Positions 19,301 to 27,799 of a stretch of 64,000 bases of DNA are shown one piece after another (the first letter of the stretch is position 1; every line of letters starts with the position of its first letter). The position numbers and the translations under genes are program-made. Origin of the DNA: Bacteroidota bacterium (lineage in GTDB: Bacteria; Bacteroidota; Bacteroidia; Chitinophagales; Chitinophagaceae); assembly GCA_018268105.1 (NCBI GenBank), contig JAFDXG010000087.1, positions 1-64,000 on the forward strand, written 5' to 3'. The notes below the pieces were generated by a model. That model was not told the origin of the DNA. It saw only the letters and a list, made by a program, of their open reading frames with translations, and searched no databases.

Positions 19301-19410
19301 AACGGTATTTCATTACCGTTTTTTAACGGTATTTTACTACCGTTTTTTGACGGTACTTGTGCTACCGTTTTTTGACGGTATTTTTGTGTTGTTTTAACGG
19401 TTTTTTTTTG
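19301..19410. repeat. tandem array of 24-25 bp hairpin units (ACGGTA...TACCGT + T run)
   Basis: ACGGTA starts at 19302, 19326, 19350 and 19375, and a degenerate ACGG at 19397. The first three units each contain the inverted partner TACCGT (19314, 19338 and 19363 as TACCGT) followed by five or six T. Each is a 6-7 bp stem with a 6-7 base loop and a T tail, like a row of small intrinsic terminators. The fourth unit has lost its right arm. The flanking gene reads away from the array. Confidence 0.75.
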
Positions 19411-19564
19411 AGGGATTTGACATTTGTTATTGACATTCTATAAAATATAAATATAACTAATTTATAATTATGTGAGAATTAGATAATTATATATTGCTTC
19501 ATGTTTTGACTTCAGGTAGATTTACATCAACATTTTTATTTCATCATTTTAAACCATTGAAGTC

Positions 19565-20056
19565 ATGCTTACAACACAAAAAAAATCATTAAAGGCCGGG
19601 AAGTACGTTTCTACAAATTATGTAGATAATATTATCAGAACTTACAAACAGGAAAGGTGGGTACATAATTCTGCCCGTATTGGAAAAGAAGATTCGCTTA
19701 GTAGTTGGTACAGTATTGAAGAGTTAGAAGAATTCATAGAAAAGGCTAAAGTGCATGGCGCCGATGGCATTAAATTTTATTTTGCTGCCTACCCTTCAGA
19801 TTTTACTGAGAAACCAGAATATGCCGGCCGCCAAACGCTTGCATTGGTAGCAACCAAAAGCAAAGAACAGGAAATCGGCATTGCTCACAAAGATTTGTAT
19901 ATACAGGACGGTGAATCTATAAACATACTTGCCTATAATGCCGGAAGACTATGTCCTCCAAGCTGTCCACCTCCCAAAGGCGGCGATGCAGACGACTGGG
20001 GCGGTGTGGGAGTTACTATCGTTGACAAAGGCCCTGACGGAATGATTATTATTTAA
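19565..20056 (+). CDS. conserved-looking hypothetical protein with C-terminal Cys-Pro motif
   Basis: The 163-residue protein has no signal peptide or membrane segment, so it is probably cytoplasmic. The N-terminal two thirds is mixed alpha/beta with a helix WYSIEELEEFIEKAKVHGAD and an IKFYFAAYPSDFT strand. The tail has LCPPSCPPPKGGDADDWGGV with two cysteines three residues apart, then VTIVDKGPDGMIII. I do not recognise a named family. The CPPSCPPP segment could bind metal or be modified. It has its own strong terminator immediately downstream and the hairpin array far upstream, so it is a single-gene unit. Confidence 0.7.
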   Translation: MLTTQKKSLKAGKYVSTNYVDNIIRTYKQERWVHNSARIGKEDSLSSWYSIEELEEFIEKAKVHGADGIKFYFAAYPSDFTEKPEYAGRQTLALVATKSKEQEIGIAHKDLYIQDGESINILAYNAGRLCPPSCPPPKGGDADDWGGVGVTIVDKGPDGMIII

Positions 20057-20086
20057 TAAAATACACGCAGTTCATCTTAGCGCATT

Positions 20087-20110
20087 AAACCCCTTAAAGG
20101 GGTTTTTTTT
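20087..20110 (+). terminator. intrinsic terminator of the 163-residue gene
   Basis: AAACCCC and GGGGTTT form a 7-bp stem with a short TTAA-type loop, followed by a run of eight T, 31 bases after the stop codon. Confidence 0.85.
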
Positions 20111-20144
20111 ATGAAAGTTTTGAATTCAGGTCTATCTTGCAAAT

Positions 20145-20798
20145 ATGTTGCTTGGTGATGCCTATATATGGTTTATATTATTTGCTGCTATTGCTGCATT
20201 TTCTGCTTTTTTTTTGAAGCGAATTTCTCTTTTTTTCTTTTTTTTCCCTTTTTATTTGTTGACTACTTTTTTTGTTGAGTACATGGGAATATGGCTGAGT
20301 AATCATGGGCAAACGACAACTCTCCTATATAATATATTTACCACTTTTGAGTTTATGTTTTATTTCTGGATATTGAGAACTATTATTTCAAATAAGAAGA
20401 TCAAGAATATTCTTATATATATAATGATTATATATCCAATTCTAGTCGTTTTAAATATGTTATTCTTACAAAAAGGAACTTTTCAATTTCATACCATAAC
20501 TTATTCATTAGGATGTTTTATTGTCGTAGGTAGTGCCATAACTTATTTTTACGAACTGTTTCAGTCAGATCAGTCTACCGATTTAGTGCGGGATCCCTAT
20601 TTCTGGATATGTTCCGGGTTATTGTTTTTTTACAGTTGCGGGTATCCACTTTTTGCAGTGACTAATTTTTTTGCTGCACCAACGAATGTGTTTATTCAAA
20701 ACTATAATTCCATTAGTTCCATCTTGAATATTTTGTTATATTCATCATTTATCATTGCTTCACTATGCAGGATCAGAATCAGGAGTTTCTTTTCATAA
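20145..20798 (+). CDS. seven-helix membrane protein linked to a histidine kinase
   Basis: The 217-residue protein is almost entirely hydrophobic with about six or seven membrane helices (for example FILFAAIAAFSAFFL, ISLFFFFFPFYLLTTFF, DPYFWICSGLLFFYS). I know no characterised function. Its last 34 bases overlap the start of a sensor kinase gene, so the two are translationally coupled. The kinase has only one membrane helix and almost no sensory domain. The simplest inference is that this protein is the sensing or membrane partner of the kinase. The sequence alone does not show a ligand. Confidence 0.75.
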   Translation: MLLGDAYIWFILFAAIAAFSAFFLKRISLFFFFFPFYLLTTFFVEYMGIWLSNHGQTTTLLYNIFTTFEFMFYFWILRTIISNKKIKNILIYIMIIYPILVVLNMLFLQKGTFQFHTITYSLGCFIVVGSAITYFYELFQSDQSTDLVRDPYFWICSGLLFFYSCGYPLFAVTNFFAAPTNVFIQNYNSISSILNILLYSSFIIASLCRIRIRSFFS

Positions 20799-21583
20799 TC
20801 ATAATGGGGGGGTTACTTGCCCTTGTACTTGTTGGTTTTGTAGTTACCATTCTTTTTTTATATCAGCGTAAGCAGCATAAGCAGGCACAGGCATTAGCTA
20901 AATTGAAAGATGAATATGACCAGGAGGTATTGAAATCACAGTTGGAGATACAGGAGGCTACACTTAAGAATATTGCCCAGGAACTGCATGACAACATCGG
21001 CCAGGTACTATCGGTTGTAAAACTATCGCTGGCAGTACTTCCAATTGATAAAGAACATCAGGCTTATGAACCTTTGCAACATATTCGTGAGGTGCTTAAC
21101 AAAGCAGTTTATGATCTTGCAGATCTTACCAAAAGCCTGCATACCGACAGGATAGCGCAAATTGGTTTGGTAGAGTCTATAAAGTTTGATCTTGATACCC
21201 TTAAAAAAACAGGGCTCCTGCAGGTGAGCCTGGATGTAAAAGGTAAAGAATACCGCCTTGGTGAACAAAAAGAAGTATTTATTTTTCGTATTTTTCAGGA
21301 GCTTGTCAATAATATACTTAAACATGCAAAAGCCACACAAATTAATATTGGGTTAAATTATGTAAACAAGAATAATTTTGCATTTTCGGTTAAAGACAAT
21401 GGTGTGGGCTTTAGTATGGAAGAAAAAAAAGGCTCCAGAAATCCACTCAATGGAGTAGGATTGAAAAGTATGATGAACAGGGTGAAGCTCATAGGCGCTA
21501 CTATGATTTTTGACAGTTCACCTGGTAACGGAACTTCTGTAGTAATGGACTTGCCCATTATATCAACGGTTGCAAAAGAATAA
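20765..21583 (+). CDS. sensor histidine kinase, NarL/HisKA_3 type
   Basis: The 272-residue kinase has one membrane helix at about 12-33 with almost no periplasmic part. A coiled coil follows at 36-70, then a HisKA_3 dimerisation domain with phospho-acceptor His75 in ELHDNIGQ. The HATPase domain shows the N box FQELVNNILKHAKA, the G1 box KDNGVGFS and the G2 box NGVGLKSM. It lacks any visible sensor domain, which fits dependence on the overlapping seven-helix protein. Its partner is the response regulator gene six bases downstream. Confidence 0.93.
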   Translation: MQDQNQEFLFIIIMGGLLALVLVGFVVTILFLYQRKQHKQAQALAKLKDEYDQEVLKSQLEIQEATLKNIAQELHDNIGQVLSVVKLSLAVLPIDKEHQAYEPLQHIREVLNKAVYDLADLTKSLHTDRIAQIGLVESIKFDLDTLKKTGLLQVSLDVKGKEYRLGEQKEVFIFRIFQELVNNILKHAKATQINIGLNYVNKNNFAFSVKDNGVGFSMEEKKGSRNPLNGVGLKSMMNRVKLIGATMIFDSSPGNGTSVVMDLPIISTVAKE

Positions 21584-21589
21584 ATAATA

Positions 21590-22249
21590 ATGATTGATAA
21601 AAAGAGAAAGATACAGGTAGCCGTAGTAGATGACCATACACTTTTAAGGACGGCTTTAGCTAAGCTTATTGATTCATTTGACAATTATGCTGTATATTTT
21701 GAAGCTGAGAATGGCGAAGCTTTAAAAAAAATAATCAGCAGGAAGATGATACCTGAGATTATCTTACTGGATGTAAATATGCCCGGAATGAACGGGTTTG
21801 AAACTGCTGAATGGCTTTACAAGAATTACCCCCAGGTGAAAGTGCTTGCTCTATCTATGCTTAGCGATGAACATACAATTATCAGAATGCTTAAATCCGG
21901 GGCAAAAGGCTATATAATGAAATCCGCCGATCCTGATGAACTGATGCTGGCGCTTGATTCTCTGATGAAAAAAAATTTTTACCTGTCTGAATATATTTCC
22001 GGAAAAATTATTGACGGATTAAACAGGAATATGGAAGTACCCGAAGTCCAGGTGGGCCTGACCGAAAAAGAAAAAGAATTTTTACGATGGGTATGCTCTG
22101 ATCTCTCATATAAAGAGATTGCGGAAAAAATGTTTATTAGCCAGCGAAGAGTAGACGACCATAGGGATGCTTTATTTGAAAAATTAAAACTGCGATCCCG
22201 TATTGGGTTGGTTTTATATGCCATAAAAAACGGCATATTCGAAATATGA
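21590..22249 (+). CDS. NarL/FixJ family response regulator
   Basis: The 219-residue regulator has a receiver domain at about 8-125, with the acidic pair DD at 14-15 and phospho-acceptor Asp61 in ILLDVNMPGMNG. A LuxR-type helix-turn-helix follows at about 150-215 (LTEKEKEFLRWVCSDLSYKE, then IAEKMFISQRRVDDHR). It should bind DNA once phosphorylated by the adjacent kinase. Target genes are unknown. It converges on the DUF4403 gene with five bases between the stops and no terminator in between. Confidence 0.94.
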   Translation: MIDKKRKIQVAVVDDHTLLRTALAKLIDSFDNYAVYFEAENGEALKKIISRKMIPEIILLDVNMPGMNGFETAEWLYKNYPQVKVLALSMLSDEHTIIRMLKSGAKGYIMKSADPDELMLALDSLMKKNFYLSEYISGKIIDGLNRNMEVPEVQVGLTEKEKEFLRWVCSDLSYKEIAEKMFISQRRVDDHRDALFEKLKLRSRIGLVLYAIKNGIFEI

Positions 22250-22254
22250 AAATT

Positions 22255-23688
22255 TTAAAAAGGTATCTGGTCAATTCGTAAAAAAAGATATCCTTTCGTG
22301 TTGCACCGCAGAATCAAATTGTTTTTGAACGGGTAGATATTGATAATCTGAAGGCTGTTTATTTTTCCCGTGGAAAATATTCCCTTCTGCCATTCCCGGT
22401 TTAGTGCTGTATTTACTTTCGACAATAGCGTATCTGTATAACTTTGAATATCAAATGTGGTATATTTATTCAACTCATTAATAATCCTTCTGTTAAAAAG
22501 CCACTTAGCGGTTTTGATTAATATGTCCCTGGTTTTTATATCAAAATCAATTTGCCTTACGGTCACATTGTTCCTTTCTTTATCAAAAATGGGTTTGCCA
22601 GTCAGGTACATAATACCTGATTCAGATCCGCTGAAATGAATTTTAATAATGAGCTGTTCATTGTCTGCTCCGTAAATACTGCACTTCTCTATAATGATAA
22701 ACTTACCAACTTTATCCATATTAATCCTTTTGCCCTGCAGCTCTTTTGTTAGCAGTTGGCTTAGCGAATCATAATCCATCACAGCGTCAATATATATATT
22801 AAAGCCACTTCGCTGGCTGAAGTCACTGATATTGGGGACTACTGTTTTGTAGTCTGTACTTTTTGTAAGGCTGATCAGAGGGCGTGCGGATATGCCTACT
22901 GAGATATTGAGGGAATCATTCTTTGTTTGCAGGGTGCTTAAGCGTATTTTTTCAGGGTTGATTTTTAAATAGCCCAAATCATACATTGTAACACTGGTAT
23001 TAAGCATATCCCAGAGTTGCTGAAAGAGTGGACGAACATTAAGCCTGTTAATGGAATCTTCTATTTCTTTGCCGGCCTCCCTTAATTGTTCTTTCAGTTG
23101 TTTCAATACCGTAGGGGTAATATCATGTTTCCAAAAACAAACGGTGCATTTGTCAAGAGGTTTTGGTTCAAGTGGCTGCAGTTTGGTTGCCATATAATAA
23201 TCTGGCTTTAATTGCAGAGAAGCCTTGTATCCTATATCAACTCTTGGCTCCGCTTCATTTAAGCCACATGTACAGATAGGCGTCCAGGGCGTTATGGCTA
23301 CTCTGTCACTTCCTGTTCCCGTACATATTCTTTGAGCTCCTGCTATGATATAGCTTCCCGTGAAGTTGAAACTAATATTGTTTCCATTTGTGGAGACATG
23401 CAGTGGTCCACGCTTAAAGCGATACATATATTTTGTATCGCAGTTGTCAATAATAAAATCGTTTGGCCAACCTTCAGATGCATAGATTTTCTGTACATTT
23501 TTGTCGGCGATATTATAAAACGGCTTCAGGTTGATCTGCAGCGGGATATCAATTTCGCTTACAGGCAGACTATCGAGGGAAAAATAAGATTTAACGAGAT
23601 CAGGCTTTTCGGGAATGATTCTTTTGCTACAGGCGCCAAGATTTAATCCAATAAGAAATATAGATAAAGTGTAGAGGGTCGCTTTCAT
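22255..23688 (-). CDS. DUF4403 family lipoprotein
   Basis: The 477-residue protein has a lipoprotein signal (LSIFLIGLNLGAC, lipidated cysteine at 20). The family pattern is visible in SEIDIPLQINLKPFYNIADK near the start and a repeated beta-rich architecture through VRQIDFDIKTRDILIKTAKW to the C-terminus. Cysteine pairs in ICTCGLNEAEP and KCTVCFWKHD are unusual and could form disulfides or bind metal. Function is unknown; it is an envelope protein. It diverges from dnaK across a 204-base region. Confidence 0.8.
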   Translation of the reverse strand: MKATLYTLSIFLIGLNLGACSKRIIPEKPDLVKSYFSLDSLPVSEIDIPLQINLKPFYNIADKNVQKIYASEGWPNDFIIDNCDTKYMYRFKRGPLHVSTNGNNISFNFTGSYIIAGAQRICTGTGSDRVAITPWTPICTCGLNEAEPRVDIGYKASLQLKPDYYMATKLQPLEPKPLDKCTVCFWKHDITPTVLKQLKEQLREAGKEIEDSINRLNVRPLFQQLWDMLNTSVTMYDLGYLKINPEKIRLSTLQTKNDSLNISVGISARPLISLTKSTDYKTVVPNISDFSQRSGFNIYIDAVMDYDSLSQLLTKELQGKRINMDKVGKFIIIEKCSIYGADNEQLIIKIHFSGSESGIMYLTGKPIFDKERNNVTVRQIDFDIKTRDILIKTAKWLFNRRIINELNKYTTFDIQSYTDTLLSKVNTALNREWQKGIFSTGKINSLQIINIYPFKNNLILRCNTKGYLFLRIDQIPF

Positions 23689-23794
23689 TGCTACTAGGGG
23701 ATTATATTCAAAGATATCAGGTAAATGCTATAAGACAGACAACCGGTTATAAAAGAATGATTTTGGACCGTCAGACTAACTTTCAAATATGACA

Positions 23795-23853
23795 TGACGG
23801 TAAAAAAATACTGTCATTTTTTCACTTTCCTGCCTCGTGGCATAATGATTGAC
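23795..23853 (+). promoter_or_regulatory. candidate dnaK control region: inverted repeat and sigma-54-like site
   Basis: TGACGGTA and TACTGTCA form an inverted repeat with one mismatch around six A (23795-23816). Then TGGCATA, four bases and TTGAC (23838-23853) follow the spacing of the -24/-12 sigma-54 consensus TGGCAYR-N4-TTGCW. The -12 element deviates at one position (TTGA). The site is 40 bases before the dnaK ATG. TGCC...GGCA dyad symmetry overlaps it, so it could instead be a repressor site. Confidence 0.4.
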
Positions 23854-23892
23854 TATAGTCTTACACGTAATTAGATAAAATACAATTTATAT

Positions 23893-25806
23893 ATGGGAAA
23901 AATAATTGGAATAGACCTTGGTACCACTAATAGCTGCGTATCGGTTATGGAAGGTAATGAGCCTGTTGTAATTGCTAATGATGAGGGTCGCCGTACTACA
24001 CCCTCTGTGGTTGCTTTTCTAAAAAATGGCGAACGGAAGGTAGGTGATCCGGCTAAACGTCAGTCCATTACAAACCCGATTAATACCATAATGTCAGTAA
24101 AACGCTTTATGGGTCGTCGGTTTGATGAAGTGTCTGAAGAAATTAAGCACTGGAGCTATAAGGTAGTAAAAGGGGATAATAATACTGTTCGTATAGATAT
24201 TGACGGCAGGTTATATACCCCACAGGAAATATCTGCAATGGTTTTGCAAAAAATGAAGAAAACTGCTGAAGATTATCTGGGTCAGGAAGTTTCAGAGGCT
24301 GTCATAACCGTTCCTGCCTACTTTAATGACGCCCAGCGACAGGCTACCAAAGAAGCCGGTGAAATAGCTGGTCTTAATGTTCGTCGAATAGTTAATGAAC
24401 CCACAGCCGCTGCATTGGCTTATGGATTAGACAAAAAACATAAAGATGAAAAAATAGCAGTTTTTGACCTTGGTGGTGGTACTTTCGATATATCTATCCT
24501 TGAATTGGGTGATGGCGTATTTGAAGTAAAATCAACAAATGGCGATACACACCTTGGTGGCGATGATTTTGACAAAGTGATTATTGACTGGCTGGCAGAC
24601 GAGTTTAAAAAAGATGAAAATATTGATCTGCGTAAAGATCCGATGGCTTTGCAACGGTTAAAAGAAGCTTCCGAGAAAGCAAAAGTGGAATTATCTTCTT
24701 CCAGTGAAACTGAAATCAACCTGCCTTATGTAACAGCAGTAGACGGTGTGCCAAAACACTTAGTGAAGAAATTGAGCCGTGCAAAATTTGAACAATTGTC
24801 AGACCGTTTGTTTGAAAGATGTTTGAAACCCTGTGAGCAGGCTTTAAAAGATGCAGGTTTGTCTACCTCGCAAATTGATGAAGTGATATTGGTGGGTGGT
24901 AGTACCCGTATTCCTAAAGTTCAGGAAATTGTAGAGAAATTTTTTGGTAAAAAACCAAATAAAGGAGTTAACCCTGATGAAGTGGTAGCTGTTGGCGCTG
25001 CAATACAGGGTGCGGTATTAACCGGTGAAGTAAAAGATGTATTGTTGCTGGATGTAACACCCCTTTCACTGGGTATTGAAACTATGGGAGGAGTAATGAC
25101 ACGCCTGATTGATTCAAATACAACAATACCCACTAAGAAATCTGAAGTATTTTCAACTGCTTCAGATAACCAGCCGGGGGTACAGATACATGTGTTGCAG
25201 GGCGAACGCCCGATGGCTTCTCAAAACAAAAGCCTCGGTATGTTTAACTTAGATGGTATACCTCCTGCTCCGCGTGGTGTCCCGCAAATTGAAGTAATTT
25301 TTGATATTGATGCCAATGGTATTTTAAATGTTACTGCAAAGGATAAGGGTACCGGAAAGGAACAAAAGATCAGGATTGAGGCAGGAAGCGGACTAAGTAA
25401 AGATGAAGTGGAAAAAATGAAAGCGGAAGCAAAAGCTAACGAAGCAGTTGATAAAGAAGCCCGCGAAAAAGTAGATAAGATTAACCAGGCGGACAGCCTT
25501 ATTTTCCAAACCGAAAAACAACTTAAAGAGTTTGGTGAAAAGATCCCTGCAGACAAAAAAAGTCCAATTGAAACAGCGCTTGGTAAATTGAAGGATGCAC
25601 ATAAACAGCAGGATGTGGCGGCAATAGATACTTCACTTGCTGAACTAAATACTGCCTGGACTGCAGCTTCAGAAGAAATATACAAAGCGCAGCAGGGAGC
25701 TGGCTCAACAGCTGGCGGGACTACCGGCGGACAACAGGAACCACAGGGCGCCAATGCCACTGCAGGAGATAATGTGACGGATGCTGAGTTTGAAGAAGTG
25801 AAATAA
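23893..25806 (+). CDS. dnaK: molecular chaperone DnaK (Hsp70)
   Basis: The 637-residue Hsp70 begins [20 protein letters not shown]. It has the phosphate-binding motifs [15 protein letters not shown] and [14 protein letters not shown], the linker [15 protein letters not shown], the substrate-binding beta domain and the helical lid. The C-terminus ends in the EEVK form of the EEVD-like tail after a Gly/Gln/Ala-rich spacer. It folds and protects proteins in the cytoplasm with DnaJ and GrpE, whose genes are not in this window. It is a single-gene unit with its own terminator. Confidence 0.98.
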   Translation: MGKIIGIDLGTTNSCVSVMEGNEPVVIANDEGRRTTPSVVAFLKNGERKVGDPAKRQSITNPINTIMSVKRFMGRRFDEVSEEIKHWSYKVVKGDNNTVRIDIDGRLYTPQEISAMVLQKMKKTAEDYLGQEVSEAVITVPAYFNDAQRQATKEAGEIAGLNVRRIVNEPTAAALAYGLDKKHKDEKIAVFDLGGGTFDISILELGDGVFEVKSTNGDTHLGGDDFDKVIIDWLADEFKKDENIDLRKDPMALQRLKEASEKAKVELSSSSETEINLPYVTAVDGVPKHLVKKLSRAKFEQLSDRLFERCLKPCEQALKDAGLSTSQIDEVILVGGSTRIPKVQEIVEKFFGKKPNKGVNPDEVVAVGAAIQGAVLTGEVKDVLLLDVTPLSLGIETMGGVMTRLIDSNTTIPTKKSEVFSTASDNQPGVQIHVLQGERPMASQNKSLGMFNLDGIPPAPRGVPQIEVIFDIDANGILNVTAKDKGTGKEQKIRIEAGSGLSKDEVEKMKAEAKANEAVDKEAREKVDKINQADSLIFQTEKQLKEFGEKIPADKKSPIETALGKLKDAHKQQDVAAIDTSLAELNTAWTAASEEIYKAQQGAGSTAGGTTGGQQEPQGANATAGDNVTDAEFEEVK

Positions 25807-25836
25807 AGATTTTTATGAGAAATTAATGATAAGAAG

Positions 25837-25862
25837 CCCTCCGAAAAACGGAGGGTTTTTTT
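25837..25862 (+). terminator. intrinsic terminator of dnaK
   Basis: CCCTCCG and CGGAGGG form a perfect 7-bp stem around five A, followed by seven T, starting about 30 bases after the dnaK stop. Confidence 0.93.
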
Positions 25863-25986
25863 ATGTTATTATTTTGCATTTTACTATCATCTTCTTCAGG
25901 AAAGCACAGGATGGCTGTATGAGTTTCTGCTATTACCTTGATGCCCGATCAACATATCATTTATTCATAGTTTTTAAAACGATTGT

Positions 25987-27771
25987 ATGATAAAAGTGCA
26001 GCGTGTCAGAAAAAGTGTATTTTATATATTTCTTGCAGGAATATTTTCGGTCTCAACATTATACGCCCAGTTGCCTCCCGTTTTTGATCGGGCTAGTACA
26101 GAAAAGTCTCAATCTGTAGCTACTACTGTACGTTATCTTTCTCCTGAACGTATTTTATGGCAATCTGAAAATGCTGCTGACTATATTAAAAATGCTTCAA
26201 GACTATTGAAGAAAGGTAATGGACAGGCAGACCTTTCCAACAGGGATATGTGTGTAATGAAAAGTACCTGGGGTATTAAGCCGGCGTTGCTCTTCGATTT
26301 TGGTCGTGAACTTCACGGCGGGTTGCAGATTGTAACAGGCATATATCCAGGAGGGCAACCCGTAAAGTTGAGGATTCGCTTTGGTGAGTCGGCAAGCGAA
26401 GCTATGAGTGAAATAGAGCCGAAACAAAATGCCACCAACGATCATGCTATGCGGGACATGATTGTGGAAGTGCCCTGGTTGGGAAAACTGGAAATTGGTA
26501 ATACCGGTTTCAGGTTTGTACGCATTGATATGATAGATGCCAATGTAGAACTGCAGTTGAAAGAAGTGAGAGCGGTTTTTACTTTTCGGGATATACCTTA
26601 CATCGGTTCATTCAACTGTAGTGATACCTTATTAAATAAAATTTGGATGACAGGAGCATATACTGTTCATTTGAATATGCAGGATTACTTATGGGATGGT
26701 ATAAAACGTGACCGGCTGGTGTGGGTAGGCGATATGCATCCTGAAACGTCAACGATTGCAACAGTATTTGGTAATAATGAAGTTGTCCCAAAAAGCCTGG
26801 ACCTGTCGAGAGATATAACATCTTTACCCCATTGGATGAATGGCATCAGTACCTATTCAATGTGGTGGATTATCATTCACAGGGATTGGTATATGCATAA
26901 CGGTGATCTCGCCTACCTGCAGCAGCAGAAAGATTATCTTGTAAAACTGTTAGCTCATATCATTACCAAAATTGATGCGGACGGAAAAGAGACTTTGGAT
27001 GGCACCCGATTTCTGGATTGGCCATCCAGCGAAAATAAGAAAGGGGTAGATGCCGGATTGCAGGCAATGATGATATGGTCGCTGACAGCAGGTGCAGAGT
27101 TGTGCAAAATTTTAAATGAACCCGCTACTGTAAAAAATTGTGAAGTAGCTATCAGTCAATTAAGGAAAAATGTTCCAGATGCCAATCATTCAAAACAGGC
27201 TGCAGCTTTGATGGCGCTTACCGGTTTATTGCCGGCAGACCAGGCTAATAAGGACATTTTAAGTGTAGCCGGTACGCACAAATTCTCTACTTTTTATGGT
27301 TATTATATGCTAAAGGCTAAAGCCCTGGCAGGCGATTACCAGGGCGCTATTGACGCAATACGGGAATATTGGGGTGCCATGTTGCATCTTGGAGCCACTA
27401 CTTTTTGGGAAGACTTTAATCTTGACTGGATACCCAATGCTTCAGGAATTGATGTATTACCACTGCCCGGGCAGAAAGATATTCACGGTGATTATGGTGC
27501 ATACTGTTATGTTGGCTTCAGGCATAGCTTGTGTCATGGGTGGGCATCTGGTCCAACACCGTGGTTAACCGAAAATGTATTGGGCATACAGGTCATATCA
27601 CCCGGGTGTAAGGTCATAAAAGTAATACCACATCTTGGCGATCTCAGTTTTGCAGAAGGAACATTTCCCACACCCTATGGTGTTGTTAAAGTGAAACACG
27701 TAAAGCTGGCTGATGGGAAAATTGTGACCACCATCAATGCTCCGAAAGCAATTAAAGTGATACGCGGGTAA
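25987..27771 (+). CDS. GH78-like six-hairpin glycosidase (short form)
   Basis: The 594-residue protein has a signal peptide (YIFLAGIFSVSTLYAQ). A short beta domain (about 60-200) precedes an alpha/alpha six-hairpin barrel and a C-terminal beta domain. At the place where GH78 alpha-L-rhamnosidases have QRDERLGWTGD, this protein has IKRDRLVWVGDMHPE. The usual general-acid Glu is therefore replaced by Asp if the alignment is right. The family's FWEDF and HGWASGPTPWL motifs are kept. It lacks the extra N-terminal domains of the next gene and lies 28 bases before it, so the two form an operon. Substrate is probably a rhamnoside or related glycoside, not proven. Confidence 0.8.
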   Translation: MIKVQRVRKSVFYIFLAGIFSVSTLYAQLPPVFDRASTEKSQSVATTVRYLSPERILWQSENAADYIKNASRLLKKGNGQADLSNRDMCVMKSTWGIKPALLFDFGRELHGGLQIVTGIYPGGQPVKLRIRFGESASEAMSEIEPKQNATNDHAMRDMIVEVPWLGKLEIGNTGFRFVRIDMIDANVELQLKEVRAVFTFRDIPYIGSFNCSDTLLNKIWMTGAYTVHLNMQDYLWDGIKRDRLVWVGDMHPETSTIATVFGNNEVVPKSLDLSRDITSLPHWMNGISTYSMWWIIIHRDWYMHNGDLAYLQQQKDYLVKLLAHIITKIDADGKETLDGTRFLDWPSSENKKGVDAGLQAMMIWSLTAGAELCKILNEPATVKNCEVAISQLRKNVPDANHSKQAAALMALTGLLPADQANKDILSVAGTHKFSTFYGYYMLKAKALAGDYQGAIDAIREYWGAMLHLGATTFWEDFNLDWIPNASGIDVLPLPGQKDIHGDYGAYCYVGFRHSLCHGWASGPTPWLTENVLGIQVISPGCKVIKVIPHLGDLSFAEGTFPTPYGVVKVKHVKLADGKIVTTINAPKAIKVIRG

Positions 27772-27799
27772 ATAATAAATTTATTTTCAAATATTTTTT

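Larger units (their letters stand above)
18943..19564. other. long non-coding gap with palindrome and hairpin array
   Basis: Over 600 bases have no open frame of note. The left half (18943-19260) shows nothing recognisable. The right half holds a 24-base perfect palindrome and a tandem hairpin array, listed separately, followed by about 150 bases of AT-rich leader before the 163-residue gene. Confidence 0.6.

Noticed and set aside
18943..19410. CRISPR array
   Set aside because: The 24-25 bp units have no unique spacers, and no cas genes are nearby.
25221..25760. 179-codon minus-strand frame inside dnaK
   Set aside because: dnaK is certain, and this frame is antisense to its conserved substrate-binding region.
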